Origin: Patella vulgata
Taxonomy: Eukaryota; Mollusca; Gastropoda; Patellidae
Assembly (NCBI RefSeq): GCF_932274485.2
Contig: NC_065882.2
Span: 54,039,431 to 54,103,430 of the forward strand
DNA: 64,000 nt
Direction: 5' to 3'
The notes under the pieces were generated by a model. The model was not told the origin of the DNA. It did not search any database and saw only the letters and a list, made by a program, of their open reading frames with translations. Positions 49,222-62,398 of this stretch are shown one piece after another. A program made the position numbers and the translations under genes. Every line of letters starts with the position of its first letter. The first letter of the stretch is position 1.

Positions 49222-50040
49222 TAATACCCCTGTCAGCTGGCATTGGCGTTCTTCCTGTGCTGGTACGGCGACGGAAAATAGTCTCAGAGTGCGTCAATAC
49301 CGCCATAAGCGTGCTAAAAGTGTGTTGGAAATGCCAGATATCGTGCTGGGGTCTCCATGGTCGCCAATGATCGTCGAATCACTGCATTTGTTTTGAGCAT
49401 GTTCAAAACAAATGCCAAGGTTCTGCTATGTGACGAAGGTCACGAGAGATTGTAACATCTCCATGAACGTGGCAAAGATACTGCAAAAATTGTAACATTT
49501 GCAACGGTGACTTCATGGTGACTTTACAATGACCAACGAGTGTCTGCCACAACCCCACCAAGCGTTTGGGGACTTTATGCGATATTACGATGATTTCATG
49601 ACTGTTGTACAACTGCACCACGTCCTTATTACCAAGTTTGCATTACGCTCTTATGACACAATGCTTTTCATGTGCGACTTGCTAAAAGAACAGGTGTTTC
49701 AATGATCATGTTGAAATTTCCAAAAAACTGACCAGGTTATATAGTCATTGTAATCACTTAGTAGAAACGCACATGCAGTCGCAATGCACACAGATGTACG
49801 GTAAGAACCCCTCGAGCATGGTTAGAGCATCACGGGTTCGGTGATTATCGCTGTAGCCAAACCAATAGGTCTCAACAGAAAGGCCATAAGCAAGGAGAGG
49901 TTGTGACAGTTGCACAGTGAGAATGCTGTATAATCGCACAGGTCGCGGTAAGAGCGCGACTTTTTTTGAGTTAGTCATTTTTTGCGACCATTTTTTGCAC
50001 CAACGCAGTAAGAACGCCACCCTGGTCTGTCGGGGGCATT
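49222..50040. mobile_element. 820 bp TIR element, GC-richer than flanks
   Basis: Left end TACCCCTGTCAGCTGGCATT and inverted right end TGCCCCCGACAGACCAGGGT match loosely, and both continue TGGCGTTCTT.CTG. The right side is bounded by TTAA; the left has CTAA, perhaps a changed TTAA. CpG-rich interior contrasts with the surroundings. The 88-codon minus frame 49754-50020 starts inside the right TIR and resembles nothing I know, so no transposase. Superfamily open. Confidence 0.6.
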
Positions 50041-50175
50041 AACCTTGGTTGCAATGGTTGGATTGCACTATTTTCTTTGACTTTTAACAGCATGTAGACT
50101 TTGGCTTATGTACTATATTGTAGTGTATTTTTACTAGGGATTTCAAATGTCAAGTATATATGATAATGATTAGTT

Positions 50176-50230
50176 GATAGGTTGTAAACGATCTCAAGTG
50201 AAATGGTCTATGTTTACAACCAACTTATAG
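50176..50230. repeat. Short hairpin
   Basis: GTTGTAAAC and GTTTACAAC face each other around about 22 bp, with extra pairing outside (TAGG.. and ..CTTA partly). Function unknown. Confidence 0.35.
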
Positions 50231-53204
50231 CCTTTACCATCAAGATAATAATAATTGACAAGTCGACATAATTTGGTTTTCTGAATAGTAGTATATCTAC
50301 CATATAGCTGTGTAATATACCAATATTTTCGGTTCCTGTTCATTATTTATTAACCACAGTACTTAGCTCTGAGTGAGAAAATCTTCAGACTTGTTAACCA
50401 TATAGTCCCTTTTTTCACCTAATAAAATCTTGCTGTAAGACCAATTTCAATAAATATAAGATGTGTCAGATAGGGCTGGGACCACAACCAGAAGGGGGGC
50501 AATCTAGACACATGTAGTATCAATTTCATCAGTTGTCAACATAGCAAGGCAAACATTATGGGTTTTGAAGCAATGTCCCTCTGTTAGCCTTAAAAACTCA
50601 TCTGAATAGCACTCATTCAACCATCTTAATCTTGCCCTGTTAATTTTAGTGAAACGTCTATAAATCATAGTTAGTTAAAAAGCTATCAGTACCTAAAAAT
50701 ACATACTATTACAAAAATTTAGCAATTAAAACCAGATAATAAAGTAGATCAAGTTAATAACAATCGACTATTGACCTAAACTGAACAGTATGATAGTTAA
50801 TTATTAATTAGAATAGCTCATTAATACTAGTAGTTGTATAGCATATCAGTCTCTAATCTCACGCTCTATATCTACTAAATGGCTTAAGCAACAGAAATCA
50901 TTGATTTCAAATTTTGATGTATCACTCGACTAAAAGCAATTCTTGAGCTGAATGATTGATCATTGCATGTTCCTGAAAAAGCAAACAAAAGGTGTAAAGT
51001 TTTATAGAATTTCTACTTTAACCTTAATCAATGATAGAAAAAAAAATCAATCATAATATAAAGAGTTGAGTAGAAAACTCATTTAAAGTCTAATTAATAA
51101 AAAAAAATTGTATGCCTTTAAAAGCTACAGAAGATCTGAACTTTATATAGCATACAATGCAATCAAAAATAAAGAAAAAACAGCTTGCTGTGTGAATTAA
51201 AAGGAGAAATCCAGCAAACTTTCGTGTTACTCTTTCATAAAATTTTACGATTCATTAGGTTTGAAGAAAGAGATAATCAATCCCCATAAAATATTGATTT
51301 CGGTAATTTTAAGTTTTTATCAACAATTATTAAGATATTGATTTTATTTTCAATGATGTATATGTAAATAAATGGAGACAGGTTTGGACTTCACCCAGGT
51401 AAAAGAATGTCAGGTTAATAAAAAGAAATAGCTGAGTATGAAAAGATTTCATCGTCTACTTCTGAACAAGAAACCGTATGTCCTCATTTTGTTCCTATCA
51501 ATACTTTGTATATCTAGCAGGGGCCACTGTGTTATTTATTATTGTGCCATGGTGAAAGATAAGAGAGTTAGTTCTTCCATAGCATAGGTTCAGTGATATA
51601 TTTACGAGGATGGTTTGACAATGACCAATACTTAAAATGCCATTAATCTACTGTAGAAAGATCATTGACCACACAACTACTGAACAATAAGAACAACACA
51701 CACTGTGGGCGGGTGGCGACACCAGGATTAACTAAGCAAATAGGTCAATTAAGGACATGGTAAGTTCATTATAGAAACTCTGTCTTGGTTGTTATTTGCT
51801 AAGGATTTACTAGTGGATCAGCTATTTAAGTCGTCTGCTTAATAGAAATCTGATATACATGTATAGTACTTTCAAAATCCACACTTAAACAGCAGCATTA
51901 ACAATACAAATCTTTTTAATGGTACCAGTAGTCTACTTTAATACTGATATCTCAATTTCTTAAAAATATTGTTTCAAGTAAACCAAATTGTCTATCTCCT
52001 TAAATGTTTAGATTAGAAACTTAATCACATACAATCTCTTGTAATCTTCACTCAAAGTCTCAATTAATAAGGCTTTGTCAAAATTCAGGAAAACCCTGAG
52101 ATATGAAAGAGCTTCAATGGGGCAGGTGAAACAAACCATTTGTCTGTGTATTAACAAAAAACATTGGGAATAATGTGAGTAATGTTTCTAAGATGGTAAT
52201 AAATATAAAGCTTGATACCAGTTATTGATTAAATGACATGTCAAGTTGTTAAATTAAATCTATTTCTTACCCTATATTGATTCCTCATCTTTTCTTTTTA
52301 CATAAAAAACATTTCTATAGGGATGTGTTTATACAGTATCAATTATCAACCATATTTACTCGACAACTGTATATAAAATTCTTTTATATATTCATTGTGG
52401 TTCAATATATAATTTTACTGTGTGGACATTGTTCTTAATTGATGGGCATCAAACTTCGATGATAACGAATCATTTATTGATTTCCTAATATAATAAAAAA
52501 AAATCACAAAGCTTTCTTTAAGACATGTGCGTGAAAATATGGCTTCCAAGAAAGTGAGAGTCATGATAGTAATGAATGCCATACCCATAAATGAAATTGC
52601 GTCTCACCCGTTCTTCAAATTCCTCATAGTAATTCTTTGATCCTCAGCAGTCAATTCTTTGCGTATAATAGCCTCTGTGTGCACTGTTGGCAACTCTTTC
52701 TATTCTTAATAACCTGATTTTTTTCTTGCGTTGTATCCAACATGTGTTTTGTTAAATGCCGCAAGGATCAAAAATTCATATTTGATTTAAGAAAATACCA
52801 CGCCAATATATGTTATGTAATGAATTTCTGTAGAACAATGTTATGTTGTAATAAATATTTGCTAGATGTGATGCTGCTTGAGACCTAAAAACAAAAACTA
52901 ATAAGTTGATATTAGATCCTCCTTTATTTACAAACATACAGATTTTCAAAGATGAGTACATGCTTGCAGACATCAAGTTTAAGAATAATTTGAATTGGAA
53001 ACTGATCAATTTCCTTTTCCATGTCCTTGTTCAAACTTGACTAAAAAATTAGGAGTGTAAAACATTACTGGTTCATAAAAGCTTGGTTTAACTGTGCCCC
53101 TGTTGCAGCCCCAATCCCTAGAAAGAAAGAACAATATAATTCTATTATCCTATATCAAATTGACAATCTATTTTCTCTCAGAAAAAAAAACAAAACACGA
53201 ATGA

Positions 53205-53262
53205 ACCTAGGTCTATTGGTGGAGTAATCATCAGACTCTGAAGGTTACGCTCAAGCTTTAAT
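53205..53262 (+). pseudogene. tRNA-like remnant (tRNA-Gln-like anticodon arm)
   Basis: AGGTCTATTGGTGGAGTAAT resembles a D-arm with A box, AGACTCTGAAGGTT an anticodon arm with a CTG anticodon position, and GGTTACGCTCAAGC a weak B box. The acceptor stem does not pair. A tRNA pseudogene or the head of an unrecognised SINE. Confidence 0.25.
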
Positions 53263-55913
53263 GGCCAAACATTTTATCAATCAAGCTCAACCAGAATTAG
53301 TTATAATTTCACTGTGAATTGGTTTTTTTTTATTAATCTAATAATTAGATTGAAAGCATACTACCGGTACTATATATCAATACCATCTATTGTTGAAGAA
53401 TTAAAACTATTTACTACATATATATATATATCAAAGGTCAACAGATCCAATTTTAATGGATTTCTAATAGTCATTAATTTACAGGTCATTGGGTAGATGA
53501 CAATCCTTTTATTATACTGGTTAAACAAAAGACTATATTTGTAATATGAATGATTTAAATTCCAGATCATTGAATAATAACTAGGTACACTTACAGAACC
53601 AATTGAAACCCATTGTTTTACTAATTGGTGCAAAGCAATTTCTGTTGGATGTAACATTAAATATGGGGGCTTGAAACATGGTAAATCTTTTTCAAAGAAT
53701 AAAATTTAGCTGATGTGACCTTTGATCCCACCCTTCTATGTAAAAAGTTTAGAAATACACCTTTTTGACACAAAGCATGTAATGATTACATCACCATACA
53801 TCACCCTCTTGTTCGATTAATCCTTAAACCATATTAATCTTGTGAGTTGGGTCCACAGAAAACATTTATAGTTCTTTGGATACATGTCATTCATTGCCCC
53901 TGAAAACACACACCCTTTTGAAATGTAATAGAGTTGAAGGCTTTTAAAATTTAATTCCCAGGCTTCTACTAAATAACAGAATAAAACTTATCTAGAAATT
54001 ATTGATAAAGTAACTTGACATACGAGTTGAAGATCTGGAAATAGTCAAGTCAAGCACATCAAGGCTAAATCTAGAATTTAAAGGACACCTTATCTCATTG
54101 TTTAGATAAGTGTAAATACAAGAAACTCTCATACTGGTTTAAAGAAGATCTTCACAAAACATCAAATATTGATTACAATTTTCCACCATGGATTCTTAAG
54201 AAGTTATACACAATAGGAGAAAAAAAATTCACAAATCTTTTTGTATACCAGTAATCGAAGCATAAGATATTACTTTTTTGAGTAGGTTACTTACACTGTT
54301 TGACTTTCAGAGAATGTAGCTTGTGGACATTTGTTCTCTAAGTATCAGAAATGAATACAGATTCTTGGAAAGGATCCTCAACATTTTATTTCAGGAGCAA
54401 ATAAATAACAGCAACAATTAAAAAAGTTATAGTTTCCTAAAAATCAGACCTTCAACTAGCATATAGGTTTCCTAAGCTGATCTCTCCAACTAATGATTCA
54501 TCTTACATACAATGGCCTTTATATAAATTAGTTACTATAAAAGTGTTGACATTAACATATAATTATTGAAGAATGAAGTATTAAGGCATTTAAAACATAA
54601 GTTAAAGAAACATAACAGATCAACCGGTTTACTTGCCAGTCTGTCATAATTTAAATTGACTGACAGATTAATTGTTGTCTGCCTCTAATGACTAACCAAG
54701 CATTAATGAATATTAAAATATAGATTTTAAATTAAAAACAGAATTAAAAAATATCTCTTTTGTTAATATCTCTGACTAAGGGTATTTAGTCTCTTTTTGT
54801 GCACAACACAGCCAATACCACTACTTCTCATTTGAGGAATTTACATAAGTAACAAACTTTTGCAGTACTTTTGTATAGAAATAGTTCAATGAACTTGAAT
54901 TTAAGAACTACTGGATAAACGTGGATTTTACTCATTTCTGGAAATAGTAAATAACAGTCTGTTCTTGTTTATCTTTGAAGACCATACTTCTTGAATTGTA
55001 AAATGGCCCAGATTCATGCTGCTGGAATTCGAACAGGGTCCAGATTCATAGTCAGTGCAATATATACTCTCAATTATTTTATTAATTTGTAATTTTCGAT
55101 CAGTTAATATATTTTTGATAGATGATATTACTGAACTGTTAATGCTGTACCGACCACCACTGCATTAAGAGGAAGGAAAATCTAATTTGAATGAAATATT
55201 GTAAAGTATCATACAAATAAATAGTTAATAACCATTACATGTTTTTATTACATTGACTTCACAAATTATATTATGCACCTGCAATGCCCTGAAAAACGTG
55301 TGAAATGTTCGGTTAGAATTGTATTCAAATTTTTTTAAGGGAAAACCAATACTTTGCCAAGGCAGGAAATTGAATACTTTTTGAGACCCCCTCCCTATTT
55401 GTAATTCCCTAGTCAAATATAGACATTATTTTTTGGTGAAACAATTTTGAGAAGAAAAGACAAAATCAATTGTCAAGTTCAGTGTGTTAATGGCAACTTG
55501 CAGCAGTGCAAATAACAGTTAGTCTTGACCATTTGTCCTCACACAAAGGAAAGTACGAGTCCAATAATATAGATATTGATAGATATATAATTAAGTAAGT
55601 AAATAAAATTATATGAGTTACAAAGTAACAAAAGCTGAAAGAACAAATACTATTGGTATAATAACCTTTTATTGCCAACAAATTACATTGTTTTATTAAT
55701 CTGAATAAATCGTTTGTTTTATTTCCAGTTTTATCAAGGGAAGAATATTGATAAAGTGCTTTGAATAGTGTGGTGGACGGGAATAATTCTCCCAATGTGA
55801 AATAAGTTCAGTTCAATCTCTTTACAAACAATATGGGATTGGGAACAATCGGTTTCCAGGTATTCTCATCTCAAATGGATTTTGGTTATCGCCGAATGTA
55901 CCAACTACATTAT

Positions 55914-55920
55914 TATAAAG
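55914..55920 (+). promoter_or_regulatory. TATA box of the small secreted-protein gene
   Basis: TATAAAG lies 37 bp upstream of the ATG at 55951. A start site about 30 bp downstream would leave a very short 5' leader of a few nucleotides. This is the only TATA-like hexamer well placed for the gene. A longer transcript from an upstream exon cannot be excluded, because the frame upstream of the ATG is also open for about 23 codons. Confidence 0.45.
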
Positions 55921-55950
55921 AAAGAGTTTTTACGTGATGTGAACAAAGTT

Positions 55951-56348
55951 ATGACTACCACAATGACTGTTAACCTAATGAACACGATTCATGGATTATA
56001 TATGACAATTTTGATCCTTGTGTCAATGGGATGGCCTCATTTAACTACAGGTAAGGTTATCATACATTTTATCCTTTATTTAAAATAATTATTTGTTTAG
56101 TTTGAATTTCATAGGTTTTTTTTATCTGCAAGAACATATTGTATCAATATTTGATAATTTTGTCTTGCGTCTTTGATAAATTTATTTGCTGATTAAATTC
56201 TTCTTTCGTCCCAGCGACGCCAGAAAATATGTTTTGCGGGTTCAATTTGAACTATGATAATGAAGACATGGTGTGTGTGGATGTTTGGCAATGTATGTCG
56301 GCCAGTGATATAGAATTAATTGAAACGATATCTGAGAATGTTGAATAA
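55951..56348 (+). CDS. Two-exon gene for a small, secreted-looking, highly acidic protein
   Basis: Coding exons are 55951-56050 and 56215-56348, giving 77 residues and a TAA stop. The intron (56051-56214, 164 bp) starts CAG|GTAAGG and ends in a pyrimidine-rich tract and CCCAG; it is phase 1 and the frame stays open across the join. Residues about 14-30 form a hydrophobic stretch (YMTILILVSMGW core) fitting a signal peptide. The likely mature part, about 43 residues, has three cysteines, about ten Asp/Glu and no Lys, Arg or His. The start is the first ATG after a TATA box, with G at -3; a second in-frame ATG lies four codons on. An AATAAA lies about 70 nt after the stop. I recognise no family. 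The seen parts are frame, splice sites, hydrophobic core and composition; secretion is inferred. The odd cysteine count would suit a dimer or one free thiol. Transcription is unproven. Confidence 0.62.
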
Positions 56349-56417
56349 TCGTTGCCAGTACCGATTAGATTCTGCACTGAACAACATCCTGCCAGCTTCG
56401 TAAAATTGATATGATTG

Positions 56418-56423
56418 AATAAA
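56418..56423 (+). terminator. Poly(A) signal AATAAA of the small secreted-protein gene
   Basis: A canonical AATAAA lies 70 nt after the stop codon at 56346-56348. It would give a short 3' UTR of roughly 85-100 nt. AATAAA is common in AT-rich DNA, so the support comes from its position behind a spliced open frame. Confidence 0.5.
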
Positions 56424-58414
56424 AATATATCATTTTCAACTCCTTACAATAATTTACACAAACCCCTTGTCTTGTATTGATTAATTTATCCATTCGCACT
56501 CAGGTATCGTGATAAGCTATGAAACAGACTAAACTTCATTATCTAAATAATTATCAACTCAACATAAGAAAACTTTCTCTATAAGACCCTATACATTATC
56601 CAATATCTTTTAATTTCTATCAATTAAATGGAGTTTCATTTCCTATAAGACCTCACATTTTAAGGTAAATTTTTTGCTGAATCTTCCAAAAAAAAATTAC
56701 TTTATTGGTTTAGTGAAATTGTTGAAGGCATATCTCATTTACCAATCCAATAACATTTATAATGGATAATGTGCTCGGATGCCAAAAAAATCTGACTAAT
56801 GGAATTTAAACTTCACAATGGATTTTCTTCCCCACCCTCATCTTTTGGCATTTCAATCTTGGGTTTAATTAGCAACTACAACCAAACACGCTAAAGGTTT
56901 CCAAGTTCAATGAAAGTAAAACTAGTACATTTATGTATCAAAATTACCCAGTAACATAGAACCGCACACATTATTTATTTAATGCTTTAGAGTATAGATG
57001 TTAACCACTGAAAGGAAATGTGAAGTAGTAGCATTTATAATTCATTCCTTGGGCATGTACATTACTTAAATAACATATTCAGTAGGGGATTGATTTTAGA
57101 CACCAAGCAGGCAGCAATGTAACAATTTTTTCCATTATTACAAATTTAGAAAGTCAGCGTAGATAACTTGGCAACTTCTGTTCAGAAAATTCTTCCTTCC
57201 ACAAACATTTGAGATAAAGAATTTCTGGGAGTTCTAAAAAGTCTGCTTGTGTGTATTGAAAATACAATGGGTGGCTCGGGTGGCTGCATTGTTTCAAATG
57301 CAGGTGTTTATTGTTGAAAATGTGACTTTGCGTACATTTTGAAGCGTAGGTGTTGTAAACATATTCTCCCATTTATAAACATATCTGCATATAAACATCT
57401 TTTGTGAAAAATACAATGGACACATTAACAGATGTAGAAGCAAAATTGTCAGCTTTCTTTTAAAATACCACAGACAAAATGATAAAATTATGCAAATGTC
57501 AATGATTTTAAAATCAAGTTATGTGTAATAGGTAGCAATTACTTCCCCTTATTTCATGACAGATGAATGTATATCATCTGTTTATGGCAATTCTCTCATT
57601 TATTTTAGGGAATAGCTCTTAATATTTAGAACACAGACAAAGTCCAGAAAACAAAAAATGGAGGATGATAAATCCAAGTTATTTGTGTGTCTGCTTGTGA
57701 GCTCCAATCGCCATTATAATCACTGTTTGTGTATGTAGACAGACAGGTACCTACTTCTACAATAATTATAATTCTTCTCCTACACAGCAATCCATCTCTA
57801 CAATACGACAAAAACATTAGAGAAATACTATCTGACAAGCCATCATAAATATCATGAAATATGGTTGAAGATAGGAAAACTTGTCCTTTAGGAATGATCT
57901 GAATGAGATAAACCTATGGTACAGATCTCTTTACCTGCTTAATGAAATCTCAGCTAAACATACAAGCAGTAGTTTTTTGTAAGAATGGCATCCATAATCT
58001 GTAATCAGCATATGTACACAGTAATTAAATCTAGATTTAGGCGTAGGAGTTGCTCTACTCTGCCAATCAACTAAAATAATGCGCAAGGAGCCATAAGGGC
58101 AAAAGGCAATATGCTCATCAAATTGTCACTTAACGCAATAATTGTCTCCAGTCATAACATTGTCATAGTCCATAGCCAGGTTTGAGAAAAAGTTATGTCT
58201 CAAGTTAATGGCAGACTATTTGGGAGGTTTACATTATTTTACTAAATGGGAATTTTACACCACATTCCAATGTATTACATAAAGTCATAAGTTTAGACTT
58301 GGTATTTTATCATTTAGGGTTCTTGGATCCCTATTGAAAGTATTAGAAAATAACTGAAGGGAAGTACATAGATGGAATGGTTTACCCTAATTTTTCTGTC
58401 CTTCTTTCAAGGGC
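56424..58414. other. Region without recognised gene
   Basis: AT-rich, no supported exon or repeat seen. Confidence 0.4.
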
Positions 58415-58736
58415 TACTGGAGCCACCATGGCTCACTAACCAGGAGATACTCAGTTCGATCTCGTTGGCTGGGGAACTTCCTGGGGATTTTCCTGCATGG
58501 TTTCCCCTTGTCCGTGATGCAGGACAGATCGCCTGGCAAAGAACAGCATCTAATCATATGGATCATATGGATTGGACAAAAACTTGAGGTCTTGAGTACA
58601 TGTTGGCTTGCATGTAAAAGATCCCTTGACAGTTGAAATTTGATGAAGACTATTTAAGAGTAGGAAGAAACACTGTTGTCGGGTCAAAATTCCCCGCTTA
58701 GCCCGGATGGTCAGAACATTAAAGTCCATTTCATTC
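58415..58736 (+). mobile_element. SINE-B copy with a head deletion between short repeats
   Basis: GGAGCCACCATGGCTCACTA joins directly to ACCAGGAGATACTCAGTTCG. Compared with copies such as 22470-22701, the 20 bp between the two GGCTCA motifs of the head is gone, consistent with slippage. The body (GGTTTCCCCTTGTCCGTG, AAAAGATCCCTTGACAG) and the CATTTCATTCAATT end are well kept. Confidence 0.75.
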
Positions 58737-61700
58737 AATTATTGAGAGTTTTCATTTTCTAATGCAATAACTTTTGATTTTAAACAATGTTGCAGGCGGC
58801 ATATATAGTCTACTAACTACTTTATGTATGGCCAGACAAATTTTGTTGTAATACATGAAAATGTGATTAACCAAAATAATCCTCCATAGTGCTAGTTTCT
58901 CACATGTTCTCAGATCTACTTCTTGAACTCTTCAAACTTGTCAGTAACATCTTCTTCTTCTCCTTTAATTCTAAACAATTACATGGTTGTGTTTCACACA
59001 TGTTCTAATAAGAAAGTAAATCTCTGGTTGATATGGAATGGAGAACATCAAATATACACGAATATATCCTTCGCCTGATCTTCTCTAGGTAATGGCTACA
59101 AATAAATACCCTACACAAAGAGGGCAAACACAAGGAAATCAAAATTTCATTCAAATAAAGACATCAGTGACTATGTTTTTTGGAATACCCAATTTTCAGA
59201 AAAAAATGGATGTTTTGTTTTTGGTGTAGCCATCTTGAAAATGCACATACCAAGGTTGTTTTACTGCTTTGAACATTTTTGCCAAGTTACGTCTTGTGAG
59301 TGATAAAAATTTCTTACGGTTCTTGCCAAATTTATAATAATAAAGATAAACTTATAAAATTTGCTCAGTAAATAATTATAAAACAAACAAGCAGTTTGAT
59401 CTGGAAATTAAATAAAACTTTTTGAAGCACAACAATTGATAAAGCATAAACATAAGCTATGAAGATGGTTCACAGCAGACAGACAGAAGGCTAGTCTATA
59501 GCCAAATACAATGACCTAATAGACAGTATTTGTTCACTGTGGTCCTATATTGAAAGAGAGACTTGCTGATGAGTTAACATTGATTGATCAAATTTTATAG
59601 CTTGTATTGAGAAAAAATATTTTAACTGGGAAATGTAGTATTTTGACTGGGATATGTAGCATTTACCAGCTCTTTGTATATTTGAAACTTCCTTGGCATT
59701 ACTCCTCAACATAAAATGAATTATGAAAATGATCAATCCTTCCAATTTTTCATTCATTGCTTAATGATTATCGTATGATGATACAAATACTTTCAAAAAT
59801 CAGTTGTGGATGTGTATAACAAAGGCTTGCTAATTCCAGACCTATGTTTTCAGACAATGTATAAGACTAAGATTATTATGTGTAGAATGTAATTATGTTT
59901 CTGTAAAAAATGTTGTACAGGGAAGTTTGGTTTTTTTAAACATCGTTATGTGTCGATCAGTGCAGAGTATAAGATTACATTCAGTTGACATGCGATGCTA
60001 ATAATCTTTGCTTTGTACATATTTTCTTAAATACTTATATACAATATATTTGGTATGATGTAGGTTAAATTATGATTCAGATGTCAAGAGATTCCGGGTA
60101 GAAATTATGATGGTGAATGTTATGGCTTTAGAGACTAGTGTTAGGAAGAGCTATTTCAAAAACTGAGAAAAATGGGTTTAGCATTCACTCATCACTGTGA
60201 TGTTAAAATTTCATAAATAAACTCAAGCATTTGGTTCCTGAACAGTGCGGTGTAGGGGGAAGCATGACTAAGGGATCAAGCACAGGATGCATACAGATAC
60301 ACTGATAAAAGATCCTATGCATAGCTCTGAACTGCCACTTCCACCCCAACTCAAACATCAGCCCCGATTTCTTAGTCAACCTTCAAAGTGTGCCTAGAAT
60401 ACAAATCACATAACAAAAGTTTTACATTTTTAAATTCTGTATTACGGTTTTAAACAACTTTCTTTCAAAGTACCAGTACAAGGTGTATATTGGAAAGTTA
60501 AAACAGTTCATAATGGATTCCCAAATTCAAGTGTAATAACATCGTTGGGCTTAGTAAAGATTGATTGTCGGAGTCACTTTAATACAAGACTGTAGGTTAA
60601 GAGAAACAACAATTAATCCATGTAATGTAGATAGTCAGTAATGGATGTCTGCAGTATTTACAAGTGATTAACATCTATACAGAGGTAATAAAAATCTCAA
60701 CTCAGAACAAAGATTCCTGTAGATTCTCTTTTACTACTGTCATAAAACAAACTATACACTGCTGCTTCCCCTATATTTCATCAGCTCTAACTAAAATGAC
60801 TACCTTAAACTAACTATAGCAGAGTATCCCTAAAAAGAGAGAACTAGCTTCATGATTAAATGATTAGGGTGGACAGGAACATGGCATTCAACTTGGCACC
60901 ATCACATCATTCATATCATGAAAATACCTCTTACTAGTTGGAAAGAGGAATATATTTGTTGAAGATCAATCTATGACCTCTAATCTAGAAAATCACAAGG
61001 ATAATTCAGACACAAGTGATATTCTCAAAAATGTAATTAAATCAAGTGATATAGATTTCCAAAATACAATTTCTTTTTTTTTACTCATGAATGTGCCTAA
61101 GATAACATAAAATTAATTCAAAAGATATAATTCATTGTATTTATCAATTATTCATCACCAAGGACAACGAGATTATCATAGACTGGAATATTGTGAATTC
61201 TGAGAATGGCAATAAAATGTAGATTAAAGTGATACAAATATTCACTGACTACCGCAAGTCTTTCATCTTTCAAACTGAGATTTATTGTCAAACAACCCCA
61301 AATCCTGCAATTCTTTTCCTTTGCATGCTATACTTAAAAACTAATCTTGATATTTGTATTACATCATTCAATGTTCAATTACCTCTCGAAGCATGCCAGT
61401 TGTGTTATTTTAAGATGATAAACATTTACTTTAATTGGTTTAAACCTGTACCATTTGGAGGATGCAATAGGGGGATGGATTTGCTTTCAAAAGATGAGAG
61501 ATTCAAATGGTACTGATATCTTCAATACTCCCAGATTATTGTAAATATAATACTTTGTATCTTAAATATTGATTGAAAGTAACAGTTTAAAGCTCATTAC
61601 ATCTCTGATCACTTGTTAATGTGTGAGACATCTCTTCTGAATACGAAGACACAACTTAATGAGGATAAAAGCAATCCGTTTCACAAACAGACTCAATAGC

Positions 61701-62155
61701 AAGCAGGAAGGTTTGACCATATGCGATACTCAAAAAAATGTCAAATCCATTATCATAGCATCAAATTATCTCAAGTTAGATCTTTCCAACCTAACCTATA
61801 CTCCTGTCACTGAAATGCAGCCATCACAGATATATTCTAGTTATCAAGCAGGTTAATTCGAGAGGAAGATTTTTGTAAACCTTTATCCTAGGCATGTACA
61901 ACCATCTGAATCCCTGATAGTCCTGAAAAAACCTAGGAATTACTTTTGAGCTATTTCTCACATTTTGGTGTTTAATTTGTGTACTTCATCTCATTTCTAT
62001 CAACTGGTACCCTGTGATATCTAGGTCTGATTTAGGGAAGTTAGGTCTAACATATAATAAACATTGGACATATCCTGTTTTTCTAAGAAGATTTAACTTT
62101 GCATTCTGAAAATAAAAACTTCAGATAAGATGTCATATATAAATTTCTGTATATA
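58737..62155. other. Region without recognised gene
   Basis: AT-rich. An AAAATGGGTTTAGCATTCAC at about 60170 resembles the start of a SINE-A or SINE-B end but cannot be followed further. A 95-codon plus frame at 61229-61516 shows no recognisable domain. Confidence 0.4.
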
Positions 62156-62398
62156 AAGCCTAGCTCACAACCTGCCGTACAGGCCGTCTACAGGGGAAAT
62201 TTTAGTAAACCTGTGCACGAGACTTATGCGTCTGTTACGTGACACGTAGAAGATCGCAGACTGGATGTAGAGACTTTTGGTCCTGCACATACAAAACTTT
62301 CACCCAGTTTCTTGCGGCTGGTCTGCAAGCTACCAATCCCTACAACCCCATTTTGAACCCCTGCATGTCAAATGGACAGTGGGTTGTGAGCTAGGCTT
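62156..62398. mobile_element. 243 bp MITE with perfect 17-bp TIRs
   Basis: AAGCCTAGCTCACAACC at the left is inverted exactly at the right. The interior is richer in GC than the flanks and contains several CpG sites. No target duplication was resolved. No coding capacity. Confidence 0.7.

Larger units (their letters stand above)
50041..55913. other. Long AT-rich region without recognised gene
   Basis: No frame above about 95 codons and no repeat family of this window. Contains a small hairpin at 50176, a tRNA-like remnant at 53205 and a TA run at 53418-53431. If the 46.3 kb exon is real this may be intron. Confidence 0.4.

Noticed and set aside
49754-50020. 88-codon minus frame in the 49 kb TIR element
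   Set aside because: It begins within the terminal repeat, shows no known domain, and its regular codons follow from CpG-rich element sequence.
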